NCBI RefSeq assembly: GCF_035818635.1
Contig: NZ_JAYLLH010000005.1
Coordinates: forward strand, 1-64,000
Direction: 5' to 3'
Length of the DNA stretch: 64,000 nt
DNA from: Mesobacterium_A hydrothermale
Lineage (GTDB): Bacteria; Pseudomonadota; Alphaproteobacteria; Rhodobacterales; Rhodobacteraceae
Shown here piece after piece: positions 51,307 to 58,997 of this stretch; the stretch's first letter is position 1; each line of letters begins with the position of its first letter. The notes beneath the pieces are model-generated. The model was not told where the DNA came from. It did not search any database and saw nothing but the letters and a program-made list of their open reading frames with translations. The translations under genes were made by a program, and so were the position numbers.

Positions 51307-52065
51307 TCAGGAAATCTTGAAATTGTCACCCAGATAGACCCGGCGGACGTTTTCGTTTTCCACCACCTCGGACGGCGAGCCGGACATCAGAACGGTGCCG
51401 TCATGAAGGATGTAGGCCCGGTCGACGATTTCCAGCGTTTCGCGGACGTTGTGATCGGTGATCAGTACGCCGATGCCGCGTTTCTTCAGATCGGCCACAA
51501 GGTGGCGGATGTCGCCCACGCTGATCGGATCGACCCCGGCAAAGGGTTCGTCGAGCAACAGGTATTTCGGATCGGCGGCCAGGCAGCGGGCGATTTCCAC
51601 GCGGCGGCGTTCGCCGCCCGACAACGCCAGCGCGGGTGCGCGACGCAGGTGTTCGATGGAAAACTCGCTCAGCAGCTCTTCCAGACGTTCGCGGCGCTTG
51701 TGGCGATCGCGTTGCGAGATTTCGAGAATGGCGAGGATATTGTCCTCGACGCTCAGCCCGCGAAAGATCGACATTTCCTGCGGCAGGTAGCCAACGCCAA
51801 GGCGGGCGCGGCGATACATCGGCAGTACGGTCGCATCCTTGCCGTCGATCATCACCTGTCCGCCTTCGGGGTTCACCAGCCCGGCGATGGAATAGAAGGT
51901 CGTGGTCTTGCCGCAGCCGTTCGGGCCCAGAAGGCCCACCACCTCTCCGCGGTGCAACTCAAGGCTCACGTCGCGGATCACGACGCGCTTCTTGTAGCTT
52001 TTGCGCAGGTGGATCAGGCGCAGGCCGCTGGATCCTTCGGTCACGGAAAGCTGCGGGCGGGCCAT
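51307..52065 (-). CDS. lptB: LPS export ABC transporter ATPase LptB
   Basis: 252 residues from ATG 52065, whose first base overlaps the lptA stop (TGATG); an in-frame GTG sits one codon earlier. Walker A GPNGCGKTT, signature LSGGERRRVEIAR and Walker B LLLDEPFAGVDP are intact. It powers extraction of lipopolysaccharide from the inner membrane with LptFG, which are encoded elsewhere. Confidence 0.97.
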   Translation of the reverse strand: MARPQLSVTEGSSGLRLIHLRKSYKKRVVIRDVSLELHRGEVVGLLGPNGCGKTTTFYSIAGLVNPEGGQVMIDGKDATVLPMYRRARLGVGYLPQEMSIFRGLSVEDNILAILEISQRDRHKRRERLEELLSEFSIEHLRRAPALALSGGERRRVEIARCLAADPKYLLLDEPFAGVDPISVGDIRHLVADLKKRGIGVLITDHNVRETLEIVDRAYILHDGTVLMSGSPSEVVENENVRRVYLGDNFKIS

Positions 52066-52553
52066 CACTCTTCCTTCGGCTGGAAGATCGTGCGCACCCG
52101 GCCTGACATTTGCGCGGTACCATTGTCAAGGTTGACGGTCATGCGGTCGGCGGCCAGCGCGTTGACACCCTGGGTCATCAGAACATTGCCCGACATGACG
52201 ATATTGCCGTCGTTGACGTGGTAATCGGCGCGTTGCGCCTCTGCCGCCTCTTCGCCATTGACCAGGGTCACGCCGCCGGTTGCCTCCATCCGTTCGATGC
52301 GGCGGTTGTCTTCGCTGTAGATCACCAGAACGCGCGGCGCGGCCAGGCGCATGTCGCCCTGCCCGATCACCACATTGCCGGTGTAAAGCGCGCTGCCGTC
52401 GTCTTGGTTGACCGACAGGGCATCGGCCGACACTTCGACCGGCTGGCTGGTGTCCTGCTTGGTGCCGCCAAAGGTGACCTGCGTCCCCTGCGCAAGGGCA
52501 AGGCCGGGGATAGCAACAAGGGCGACACTTGCCAGAAACAAACGAAAGAACAT
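52065..52553 (-). CDS. lptA: LPS transport periplasmic bridge protein LptA
   Basis: 162 residues from ATG 52553, favoured by AGGA nine bases upstream; an ATG at 52562 is possible. A Sec signal (FFRLFLASVALVAIPGLALA) is followed by the OstA/LptA beta-jellyroll repeats (EVSADALSV, YTGNVVIGQGDMRLAAPRV, MSGNVLMTQG). It carries LPS across the periplasm between LptC and LptD. Adjacent to lptC and coupled to lptB. Confidence 0.94.
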   Translation of the reverse strand: MFFRLFLASVALVAIPGLALAQGTQVTFGGTKQDTSQPVEVSADALSVNQDDGSALYTGNVVIGQGDMRLAAPRVLVIYSEDNRRIERMEATGGVTLVNGEEAAEAQRADYHVNDGNIVMSGNVLMTQGVNALAADRMTVNLDNGTAQMSGRVRTIFQPKEE

Positions 52554-52564
52554 GGGCAGCATTC

Positions 52565-53167
52565 CTAATCTTCCGGGACGTATACCAGTTTTACGCCGTC
52601 GGTGAACAGCATTTGAACGTTTCCGTCGCCTTCCGGGTCAGTTAGCACCATTTTCCCCGCAGTAAATGTGCCCGCGGGGCCAGAGCCGCTGATCGGACCA
52701 AGCGATTCCGCGTGCACCGCATCCAGCGAACTGCGCAATTTCTCGGTATGCACCTCGTAGCCATTGGAACTGAGCAGTTCGACACCGCCGATCAGCAAGG
52801 CAGAGTTGTCCGGTTCATTGATTTCCGCGCTATCGGCGGTGATGAACACGGTTGTGCCGTCGATCAGGTTGATCCTGGCCGACAGGTTCCGCGCATAGGC
52901 GATGCCGTCGGTGTCCGGGTCGGGGCGCGCTGTGTCGGCGGTAAACGACAGCACGTCGCCCTTGGCCGTGGTGCCGGAAAAGGACGGCGCGGTGATCTGC
53001 TGCTGTTCGGCGCGGGTGTGGATCCCGGGATCGGAAAACGGAATGTCTGTCCCGCGGTCGGCGGGTTTCGACAACAGGAACACCGTCGACAGCAACGATA
53101 GCGCGGCCAGTGGCAGAAGGATCTTCAGCCACGCGATGACGCGGGAGTGCATGGAGTCCCGCGCCAT
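52565..53167 (-). CDS. lptC: LPS export system protein LptC
   Basis: 200 residues. One N-terminal membrane helix (about 12-32, IAWLKILLPLAALSLLSTVFL) anchors a periplasmic jellyroll domain; the segment YEVHTEKLRSSLD is typical of LptC. It couples LptBFG to LptA. The gene lies 4 bp after rnd, so one transcript is likely. Confidence 0.92.
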   Translation of the reverse strand: MARDSMHSRVIAWLKILLPLAALSLLSTVFLLSKPADRGTDIPFSDPGIHTRAEQQQITAPSFSGTTAKGDVLSFTADTARPDPDTDGIAYARNLSARINLIDGTTVFITADSAEINEPDNSALLIGGVELLSSNGYEVHTEKLRSSLDAVHAESLGPISGSGPAGTFTAGKMVLTDPEGDGNVQMLFTDGVKLVYVPED

Positions 53168-53171
53168 GGAA

Positions 53172-53783
53172 TCAATGCGAGAAGATGTCGATTTCCGGCC
53201 AGCCGGCCAGATCGAGCTGCGCCCGCGTGGGCAGGAAATCGAAACAGCGTTGCGCCAGGTCCATCCGGCCTTCGCGTTCCAGCATGACGTTCAGCGCATC
53301 GCGCAGCTGATGCAGGTACAGCACGTCGGACGCGGCATAGGCGATCTGCGCATCGGTCAGATCGGCCGCGCCCCAGTCGCTGCTTTGCTGCTGTTTCGAA
53401 ATGTCGACATTCAGCAATTCCTGAAGCAGGTTCTTGAGCCCGTGACGATCCGTGTAGGTGCGCACCAGCTTTGACGCGATCTTGGTGCAATAGACCGGCG
53501 CGGTCAGGGTGCCAAAGGCATGATACATCGCGGCAATGTCGAACCGGCCGAAATGGAACAGCTTGAGCACGGTGGGGTCGGCAAGCATCCGGCACAGGTT
53601 CGGGGCCTGCGTCTGGCCCTTTTCGATCTGGATCAGATGCGCGTTTCCATCGCCGCCCGACATCTGGATGACGCACAGCCTGTCACGGTAGGGTTGAAGC
53701 CCCATGGTTTCGCAATCGATCGCCACGACCGGCCCAAGGTCCAGATCGTCCGGCAGATCGCCTTTGTACAGATGGTTTGCCAC
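53172..53783 (-). CDS. rnd: Short ribonuclease D-family 3'-5' exonuclease
   Basis: 203 residues from a GTG start. The DEDDy exonuclease residues are visible in AIDCETMGLQP (D and E), LFHFGRFDIAAM (D) and YAASDVLYLH (Y and D). The C-terminal HRDC domains of full-length RNase D are missing, which is normal for the alphaproteobacterial short form encoded beside lptC. It trims tRNA or other structured RNA 3' ends. Confidence 0.9.
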   Translation of the reverse strand: MANHLYKGDLPDDLDLGPVVAIDCETMGLQPYRDRLCVIQMSGGDGNAHLIQIEKGQTQAPNLCRMLADPTVLKLFHFGRFDIAAMYHAFGTLTAPVYCTKIASKLVRTYTDRHGLKNLLQELLNVDISKQQQSSDWGAADLTDAQIAYAASDVLYLHQLRDALNVMLEREGRMDLAQRCFDFLPTRAQLDLAGWPEIDIFSH

Positions 53784-54678
53784 GCCTTATCCCCGCCACA
53801 TTTCCGACGCTTTCGACATAGACGCAAACCAAAGCCGGGTTCAAGGTGACCGTGACTGTCCCCAAGCGGCGCGAAAGAGAATCAAATGCTGACCGATTCT
53901 GTGTCAGAGCGGGACTCTCAGGGGATGATTCCAGAACGATTCCCGGATTGATTGCGTGAATTTCTGTAACATTTGAAATTTTTCGAGAGCGCAGAAAATG
54001 ACAATCGCGTCGCTGAGATGCGCAGATTCAGGGCAGAATCTGACGTAAGGTCAAGTATCTGAAAAGCGAGTGAAATTTCGTTATCGATCCGATGCGCGAC
54101 GGTTGCCTGCGGCCGCGATTGTTTCCGCGTATCCGTGAACAAAGTTCGAAAATTTCAAGCTTTGTCTCGCTCACATTCAAAACAGGCGCGAACGTCTTTT
54201 GGTTGTTTCCAATTTTGCAATGCGGCGTTCCTTTAGGGTTAACAATCGTTTCAAACTCGGCGATAACGACTCTGAAATGAACTGTCGGTTTTCCGGGGCG
54301 CGCCTGGTCGCAGATGGTGGGACGCGCGGCGCCCGGACAGCGGAAACTGAGAAAAAACACCTGAGAATCGCGGGGTTGCAACACCCACGCGAAATTCTAG
54401 CGTTTGGTGTATCGGCTTTCGAGATGTTGACTAAAATGTGGCGTAACCGCATAACCGAAGCTGTCAAACGGCACTAGGGGGTTGGTGCTAGTCACTTGGG
54501 AGTTAAAAGGTAACACTGCGGTCTGCTCGCATCTTGTAACTAAGGTCTGCTGCTTCAACAACATTCGAACCGAATTGCGCCTTCGGGCGACGGCTTCCTT
54601 ATGCCTTGAACCAGCAAGCAGTTCGTCGGGTCACCCCACGCTTCCGTCAAACAACCCGCCTCAAGGAGAGGTTCCGTT
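53784..54678. other. 895-bp non-coding, AT-richer region upstream of exoY-like gene
   Basis: Small open frames of 60-118 codons occur on both strands, but none has a convincing ribosome site, codon pattern or domain. The stretch from about 53880 to 54540 is visibly poorer in GC than its neighbours. Just before the downstream gene there is a CGCC-TTCG-GGCG mini-hairpin (54578-54589) and a strong ribosome site (AAGGAGAGG). It may hold a long 5' leader, a small RNA, several regulator sites or gene remnants. Confidence 0.5.
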
Positions 54679-55368
54679 ATGACGATGCACATGCGCCACT
54701 CGATGCCGTCAGCCGAGTTCGACAAGATGGTTGAAACCGGCCTGTTCAACGCCCCGGTGTCGACCTGGTACCGCGATGGCGCAAAGCGCGTGTTCGATGT
54801 GGCCATCGTTCTTGCGGCGGCACTTCCAGTCTTGTTGATCCTGTCGGTCCTGGCGGTGATGGTTGCAATGGACGGCAAATCGCCGATCTACTTCCAGAAG
54901 CGCGTGGGCCTGAACGGCCGCATCTTCCGCATGGTCAAGCTGCGCTCGATGGTCCCGAATGCCGACAAGATGCTGCAAAACTATCTGGCCCAGAACCCCG
55001 AGGCGCGGGCGGAATGGGACCGGGACCAGAAGCTGAAGAACGATCCGCGCATCACCAAGGTGGGCCGCATCATCCGCAAGACCTCGCTGGATGAACTTCC
55101 GCAGCTTTGGAATGTGCTGATCGGGGACATGTCGCTGGTTGGTCCGCGTCCGATGATGGTCGAGCAGCAGGATATTTACCCGGGCACCGCGTACTATGCC
55201 CTGCGTCCGGGCATCACCGGGTTCTGGCAGACTTCGGTCCGCAATGACTCGAGCTTTGGGGAGCGCGCGCATTTCGACACCGACTATCTGCGCAAAGTGT
55301 CCCTGGTTACCGATCTGAAAGTTATTTTCCGTACCGTCGGCGTTGTTGTGAACGGGACGGGCCACTAA
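54679..55368 (+). CDS. ExoY/WbaP-like undecaprenyl-phosphate sugar phosphotransferase
   Basis: 229 residues. After an N-terminal cytoplasmic tail and one hydrophobic reentrant segment (about 40-64) come the conserved QKRVGLNGRIFRMVKLRSM, the DE motif in SLDELPQLWNVLIGDMSLVGPRP and ALRPGITGFWQ. This phosphoglycosyl transferase starts exopolysaccharide repeat units by putting a sugar-phosphate (often Gal or Glc) on undecaprenyl phosphate. It stands alone, with a long regulatory region in front and a terminator right behind. It could prime the glycan elaborated by the cysQ block (inference). Confidence 0.93.
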   Translation: MTMHMRHSMPSAEFDKMVETGLFNAPVSTWYRDGAKRVFDVAIVLAAALPVLLILSVLAVMVAMDGKSPIYFQKRVGLNGRIFRMVKLRSMVPNADKMLQNYLAQNPEARAEWDRDQKLKNDPRITKVGRIIRKTSLDELPQLWNVLIGDMSLVGPRPMMVEQQDIYPGTAYYALRPGITGFWQTSVRNDSSFGERAHFDTDYLRKVSLVTDLKVIFRTVGVVVNGTGH

Positions 55369-55412
55369 CGGCCCCCCGGCGTGACCAGTGCTAAGTACGG
55401 TAAGCGGTAGTG

Positions 55413-55441
55413 CCCCGCCTCGAAAGAGGCGGGGTATTGTT
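55413..55441 (+). terminator. Intrinsic terminator after exoY-like gene
   Basis: CCCCGCCTC and GAGGCGGGG pair perfectly over 9 bp around a GAAA tetraloop, followed by TATTGTTT. It stands 45 bp after the stop codon and just beyond the end of the convergent hydratase gene, so it may serve both directions. Confidence 0.85.
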
Positions 55442-56247
55442 TATCCGCCATTGATCCGCGCGATCATGCATTGCCGCCCGTCTGGCGCGCGCACCCAGCC
55501 CTGATCGCCCTTGCGGCACAGCGTGGCGGTTTCGAAATGCATCAGCGGCGCGGTGGCCCGGAAGGCAAAGCTGCGCAACGGAGCGGCCGGCGTGTCGGCC
55601 ATCAGCATCAGCAATTGCGCCAGAAGGGGGCCGTGCACCACCAACCCGCCATAGCCTTCGACCTGTTTGGCATAGTCGAGGTCATAGTGGATGCGATGGC
55701 CGTTGAAGGTCAGCGCGGAATAGCGAAACAGCGTGGTGCTGTCGAACTGCACATCGATCGCGCTGTCTTCGTCGGTATTGGCCAGCGGCGGTTCCGGTGT
55801 CGGAGCGGTCGGGTCCGGGTCTTCGCGATAGACCAGATCCTGCCTGTCGGTGACGCACAACGTGTCTTCCTGCCAGATCTGATGTTCCAGCGTAACAAAG
55901 CCCAGCGGGCCGGTGCGCCCCGTCTTGCGTTCGGCCTTGAGGACCGATGACAGTTTTTCAGCGGCGATTCCCGCGCGCAGGGGGGCATGGAACGCAAGCG
56001 CACCACCGGCCCACATGCGTCGCGGCAGGCCCATATCAGGGATCAGTCCCTGTCCGACGCGCGGATGCCCGTCGCGCCCCAGGAGCGCCGATGTCAGCGC
56101 ATCCCAGAAATAGACCTGATGGAAAAATGGTGGCAGCGCGTCACCGGCGCGGATATCGCCATCGCGCCCCAGCGTGCGCAGCAGCGCTTCGGCACGGGCG
56201 GGATCCATCGGGTCGGTTTGACGGCAGGCGGGGTTTTCGTCAGACAT
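55441..56247 (-). CDS. MaoC/HTD2-like acyl-CoA hydratase (mesaconyl-C4-CoA hydratase type)
   Basis: 268 residues. The N-terminal FAS1-like hot-dog domain (PPFFHQVYFW, MWAGGALAFHAPL) and the C-terminal catalytic hot-dog (FRYSALTFNGHRIHYDLDYA, GLVVHGPLLAQLL) match 3-methylfumaryl/mesaconyl-C4-CoA hydratases and yeast HTD2. It hydrates or dehydrates a short acyl-CoA. No ethylmalonyl- or hydroxypropionate-pathway genes are beside it, so the substrate is open. Divergent from the VOC gene with 35 bp between starts. Confidence 0.82.
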   Translation of the reverse strand: MSDENPACRQTDPMDPARAEALLRTLGRDGDIRAGDALPPFFHQVYFWDALTSALLGRDGHPRVGQGLIPDMGLPRRMWAGGALAFHAPLRAGIAAEKLSSVLKAERKTGRTGPLGFVTLEHQIWQEDTLCVTDRQDLVYREDPDPTAPTPEPPLANTDEDSAIDVQFDSTTLFRYSALTFNGHRIHYDLDYAKQVEGYGGLVVHGPLLAQLLMLMADTPAAPLRSFAFRATAPLMHFETATLCRKGDQGWVRAPDGRQCMIARINGG

Positions 56248-56282
56248 GGGCTTGGCCTTTCTTTATCAGGACTATTGCCAGC

Positions 56283-56687
56283 ATGCCCCCTGCCGTCCAG
56301 TCGCTTGATCATCTTGTGCTGACCGTTGCCGACATCGACGCGACGCTGGCATTTTATCGCGACGTTCTGGGGATGGTGCCTGAACCGTTCCGTGTGGCTG
56401 ATGGCAGCACGCGCTGGGCGCTGATATTCGGGCAGCAAAAGATCAACCTGCACCGGGCGGGGCATGAATTCGACCCCAAGGCACAGGTGCCGAAACCGGG
56501 ATCGGCGGACCTGTGTTTCCTGACCGAAACAGCGCTGGACGATTGGCTGGCGCGGCTTGCGGTGTTGGGTGTCGAGATAGAACAAGGCCCGGTGCCCCGG
56601 ACGGGGGCAACCGGGCCGATCCTGTCGGTCTACCTGCGCGATCCAGATGGCAACCTGATCGAGGTGTCGACGCCGGTTACGGGTTGA
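56283..56687 (+). CDS. Glyoxalase/VOC-superfamily protein
   Basis: 134 residues from ATG 56283; a much longer in-frame reading upstream only shadows the hydratase gene. Two beta-alpha-beta-beta-beta units are visible, with likely metal ligands H10 (LDHLVLTV), a His in INLHRAGHEF and the final Glu in DGNLIEVSTP. It may be a lactoylglutathione lyase-like, dioxygenase-like or epimerase-like enzyme. Its 3' end overlaps that of the convergent transpeptidase gene by 11 bp. Confidence 0.8.
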   Translation: MPPAVQSLDHLVLTVADIDATLAFYRDVLGMVPEPFRVADGSTRWALIFGQQKINLHRAGHEFDPKAQVPKPGSADLCFLTETALDDWLARLAVLGVEIEQGPVPRTGATGPILSVYLRDPDGNLIEVSTPVTG

Positions 56688-57171
56688 TCGTGATCGGCGT
56701 GCCGTCCTTCACCATGGCATAGATGCGCTCGATCTCTCGGTCGGTGACGGCGATGCAGCCCCAGGTCCAGTCGCGTCCGCCGGTCTGGTATTCCGGCGGG
56801 CGGCCATGGATAAAGATGTCACCGCCCGGATCCTTGCCCAGCAACCGCGCTTCGTACCGGTCCTGCGGGCTGGGATAGGAAATGCCCAGCGACAGGTGGT
56901 ATTCGCTGTTCGGGTTGCGCCGGTCGATGAAATATTCGCCTTCGGGCGTCTTGCCGTCGCCCTGATGTTTCTTGTCGCCTTCGGGGGTGAAACCCAGCCC
57001 GATGTCAAACCCGCGCAACACCCGGTCGTGATGCATCAGATACATCCGCCGTTCGCCCTTGTGAACGATGATGCGGGTGACTTCTGGCCCGTCGTAAGAT
57101 ATGAACTTTGTGCTGCATCCTGCCACGCCAAGCGAAAGGATCAGCATCAGAGATAACCTGATGATCCACAT
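56677..57171 (-). CDS. L,D-transpeptidase (YkuD) lipoprotein
   Basis: 164 residues. The signal ends in a lipobox with C19 (GVAGC), so it is a lipoprotein. The YkuD active site is present: H122 in FIHGRPP and C139 in WTWGCIAVTD. It cross-links peptidoglycan (3-3 bonds) or attaches proteins to it. Short for the family and without a LysM domain, like other small periplasmic YkuD lipoproteins of this group. Confidence 0.88.
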   Translation of the reverse strand: MWIIRLSLMLILSLGVAGCSTKFISYDGPEVTRIIVHKGERRMYLMHHDRVLRGFDIGLGFTPEGDKKHQGDGKTPEGEYFIDRRNPNSEYHLSLGISYPSPQDRYEARLLGKDPGGDIFIHGRPPEYQTGGRDWTWGCIAVTDREIERIYAMVKDGTPITINP

Positions 57172-57242
57172 GAACCTGTGAGCCTGTTTTTTTGTTTTGC
57201 CTCAATCCGGGAACATACCCGAAATCGGCATAGGAAAACAGA

Positions 57243-58463
57243 TCAAAAGGATCGGCTGAACCCTGCAATCAGCTCGACATGGGTGGACCACCTGAATTGA
57301 TCGACCACGGTAACCGTCCCGATGTCAAAGCCCGCTCGGATCAAACAGGCCGCATCGCGGGCAAAGGTGACCGGGTTGCACGAAACATAGGCAATCACCG
57401 GCACCTTGCTGTCGGCCAACGCGGCGATCTGCGAGTCGGCCCCGGCGCGGGGTGGATCGATCACAGCAGCGTCGAATCGATTCAGTTCGTCCGGCAACAG
57501 CGGGTTGCGATACAGGTCGCGCGCGGCATGGGTCACATGGCGCAGCCCGTCGCCCATGCGCCAGGCCTGATCCAGCGCCCGGACCATTGCCGCATCACCT
57601 TCGACCGCGTGCACGCGGGCGCGGGTCGACAGCGGCAGGGCAAAGGTGCCGCAGCCGGCGAACAGGTCGACCACATGTTTGGCACCTTCGGTCAGGTCCA
57701 TGACCGCATCGCGCAGCGCGGCCTCGCCTTCGGCAGTGGCTTGCAGGAACGCGCGTGAGGGCGGGGTGATGGCCACCGGGCCAAAGTGGCGGATCGCCGG
57801 GCGGCGGGTCAGCGCGGTTTCACCGTCCCAGCCGACGCGGGCCAGATCGTATTCGCGGGCCAGTTCGGCCAGTTGCGATTGCAAGGCAGACTCGAGCGGC
57901 TTGCCGCCCGAGACATCCACGTCCAGCCCGGCCTCTGACAGCGTCACCAGAACCGAAAGCTCTCCCTTGCGGCTGGCGCCGAGGATTGCAAGCGCCTCGA
58001 CCATCGGCAGCGCGGCGGCGAGGTTCGGGTGCACCAGTTGGCAGTTGGGAACCGACACGACCACGTCCGATCCCTTCATGTGAAACCCCGCCAGTGCACC
58101 TTTCTTGGTGCGCCGGGCACTGATGGCCGCGCGGCGGCGGCTGCGCGCGGGCGAGGTCAGCGGCCCCGTCACCGTTGCGTCGATCCCCTGTGCGCGCAGG
58201 GCGGTTTCGACCACCTGCCGTTTCCACGCGGCGACGAAATCGTCGCTGGCGTGTTGCAACTGGCAGCCGCCACAGGATTTCGCGTGCGGACAGGGGGGCT
58301 TTACCCGGTCGTCAGAGGGCGTGATGATGCGGATGTCGCGCAGCACCTGCCCGTCCAGCGTGCCCGTCACCTCTTCGCCGGGCAAACAGCCCGGGGCATA
58401 GATCGGCCCCTGGGCGATCCCGTCGCCCTGATGGCCCAGTCTGTCGATACGGTAGGTCGTCAT
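57243..58463 (-). CDS. Class I SAM-dependent RNA m5U methyltransferase (RlmD/TrmA family)
   Basis: 406 residues. An N-terminal TRAM-like barrel is followed by an iron-sulfur site C58, C64, C67 and C141 (PPCPHAKSCGGC, VPNCQL), then the methyltransferase domain (VVDLFAGCGTFALPL), DPPRAG and the catalytic Cys in SCNPVTFARD. It methylates uridine in 23S rRNA (U1939-type) or tRNA; the Fe-S site favours the RlmD group. It lies 6 bp after the P-loop gene in a same-strand unit. Confidence 0.9.
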   Translation of the reverse strand: MTTYRIDRLGHQGDGIAQGPIYAPGCLPGEEVTGTLDGQVLRDIRIITPSDDRVKPPCPHAKSCGGCQLQHASDDFVAAWKRQVVETALRAQGIDATVTGPLTSPARSRRRAAISARRTKKGALAGFHMKGSDVVVSVPNCQLVHPNLAAALPMVEALAILGASRKGELSVLVTLSEAGLDVDVSGGKPLESALQSQLAELAREYDLARVGWDGETALTRRPAIRHFGPVAITPPSRAFLQATAEGEAALRDAVMDLTEGAKHVVDLFAGCGTFALPLSTRARVHAVEGDAAMVRALDQAWRMGDGLRHVTHAARDLYRNPLLPDELNRFDAAVIDPPRAGADSQIAALADSKVPVIAYVSCNPVTFARDAACLIRAGFDIGTVTVVDQFRWSTHVELIAGFSRSF

Positions 58464-58469
58464 ACCCGC

Positions 58470-58997
58470 CTAATGCCCCGGCGCATCCGCGCTGTCGAGG
58501 CTTTCCAGAAAGGCCCGTACCTCGGCGCTGTTGCACAGGTGATGCACGGCGACGTCCGCCGGTGCGATCTTGATCAACGCGCGGTGACGCAGGACAGCGC
58601 TGTGGCGCGTCGTCCAGATCCATTTCCAGAACTCCGGGTCAAAGCGTTCGGGGCAGTTTTCCGGCAGGTCGGGACGGTTGCGGCCAAGGTTTGTCAGGGT
58701 GCGTTTGAACACCCGCCACGCCCGCCGCCACAAGGGAATTTCCAGCACGATCAGCGTGTCGGCACGCGACAGCCGGTGTGGATAGGTTTCCGACAGCCCA
58801 CCTTCGAAGATCCACGTCTTCCGCAGTTCGATTTCGTTGGCCATGTGCACGCGCAGGCCCCTGTCGCGGGCAACCCAGCCGGGTTGCCAGTGGATCTGGT
58901 CCATGTGATAGACGGGCAGGCCGGTGCGTTTGCCGATCTCCCGCGCCAGTGTCGATTTGCCCGAACCGGGTTGGCCGACGATCATCACACGTTTCAT
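58470..58997 (-). CDS. P-loop NTPase, adenylate kinase/topology-modulation (FlaR)-like
   Basis: 175 residues. Walker A GQPGSGKST (8-16) is right at the start, followed by YHMDQIHWQPGW and a Trp/Arg-rich lid (LWRRAWRVFKRTL). This is the pattern of FlaR-like small kinases annotated as AAA adenylate kinase-like; substrate is unknown. The start overlaps the stop of the upstream ABC gene by 4 nt. Confidence 0.82.
   Translation of the reverse strand: MKRVMIVGQPGSGKSTLAREIGKRTGLPVYHMDQIHWQPGWVARDRGLRVHMANEIELRKTWIFEGGLSETYPHRLSRADTLIVLEIPLWRRAWRVFKRTLTNLGRNRPDLPENCPERFDPEFWKWIWTTRHSAVLRHRALIKIAPADVAVHHLCNSAEVRAFLESLDSADAPGH

Noticed and set aside
54230..54260. Possible CtrA site (TTAA-N7-TTAA) near TTAACAATCGTTTCA
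   Set aside because: The second half-site does not match; too weak to claim.
53940..54480. Small open frames of 60-118 codons in the 895-bp gap
   Set aside because: No ribosome sites, no protein-like codon pattern and overlapping on both strands; not reported as genes.
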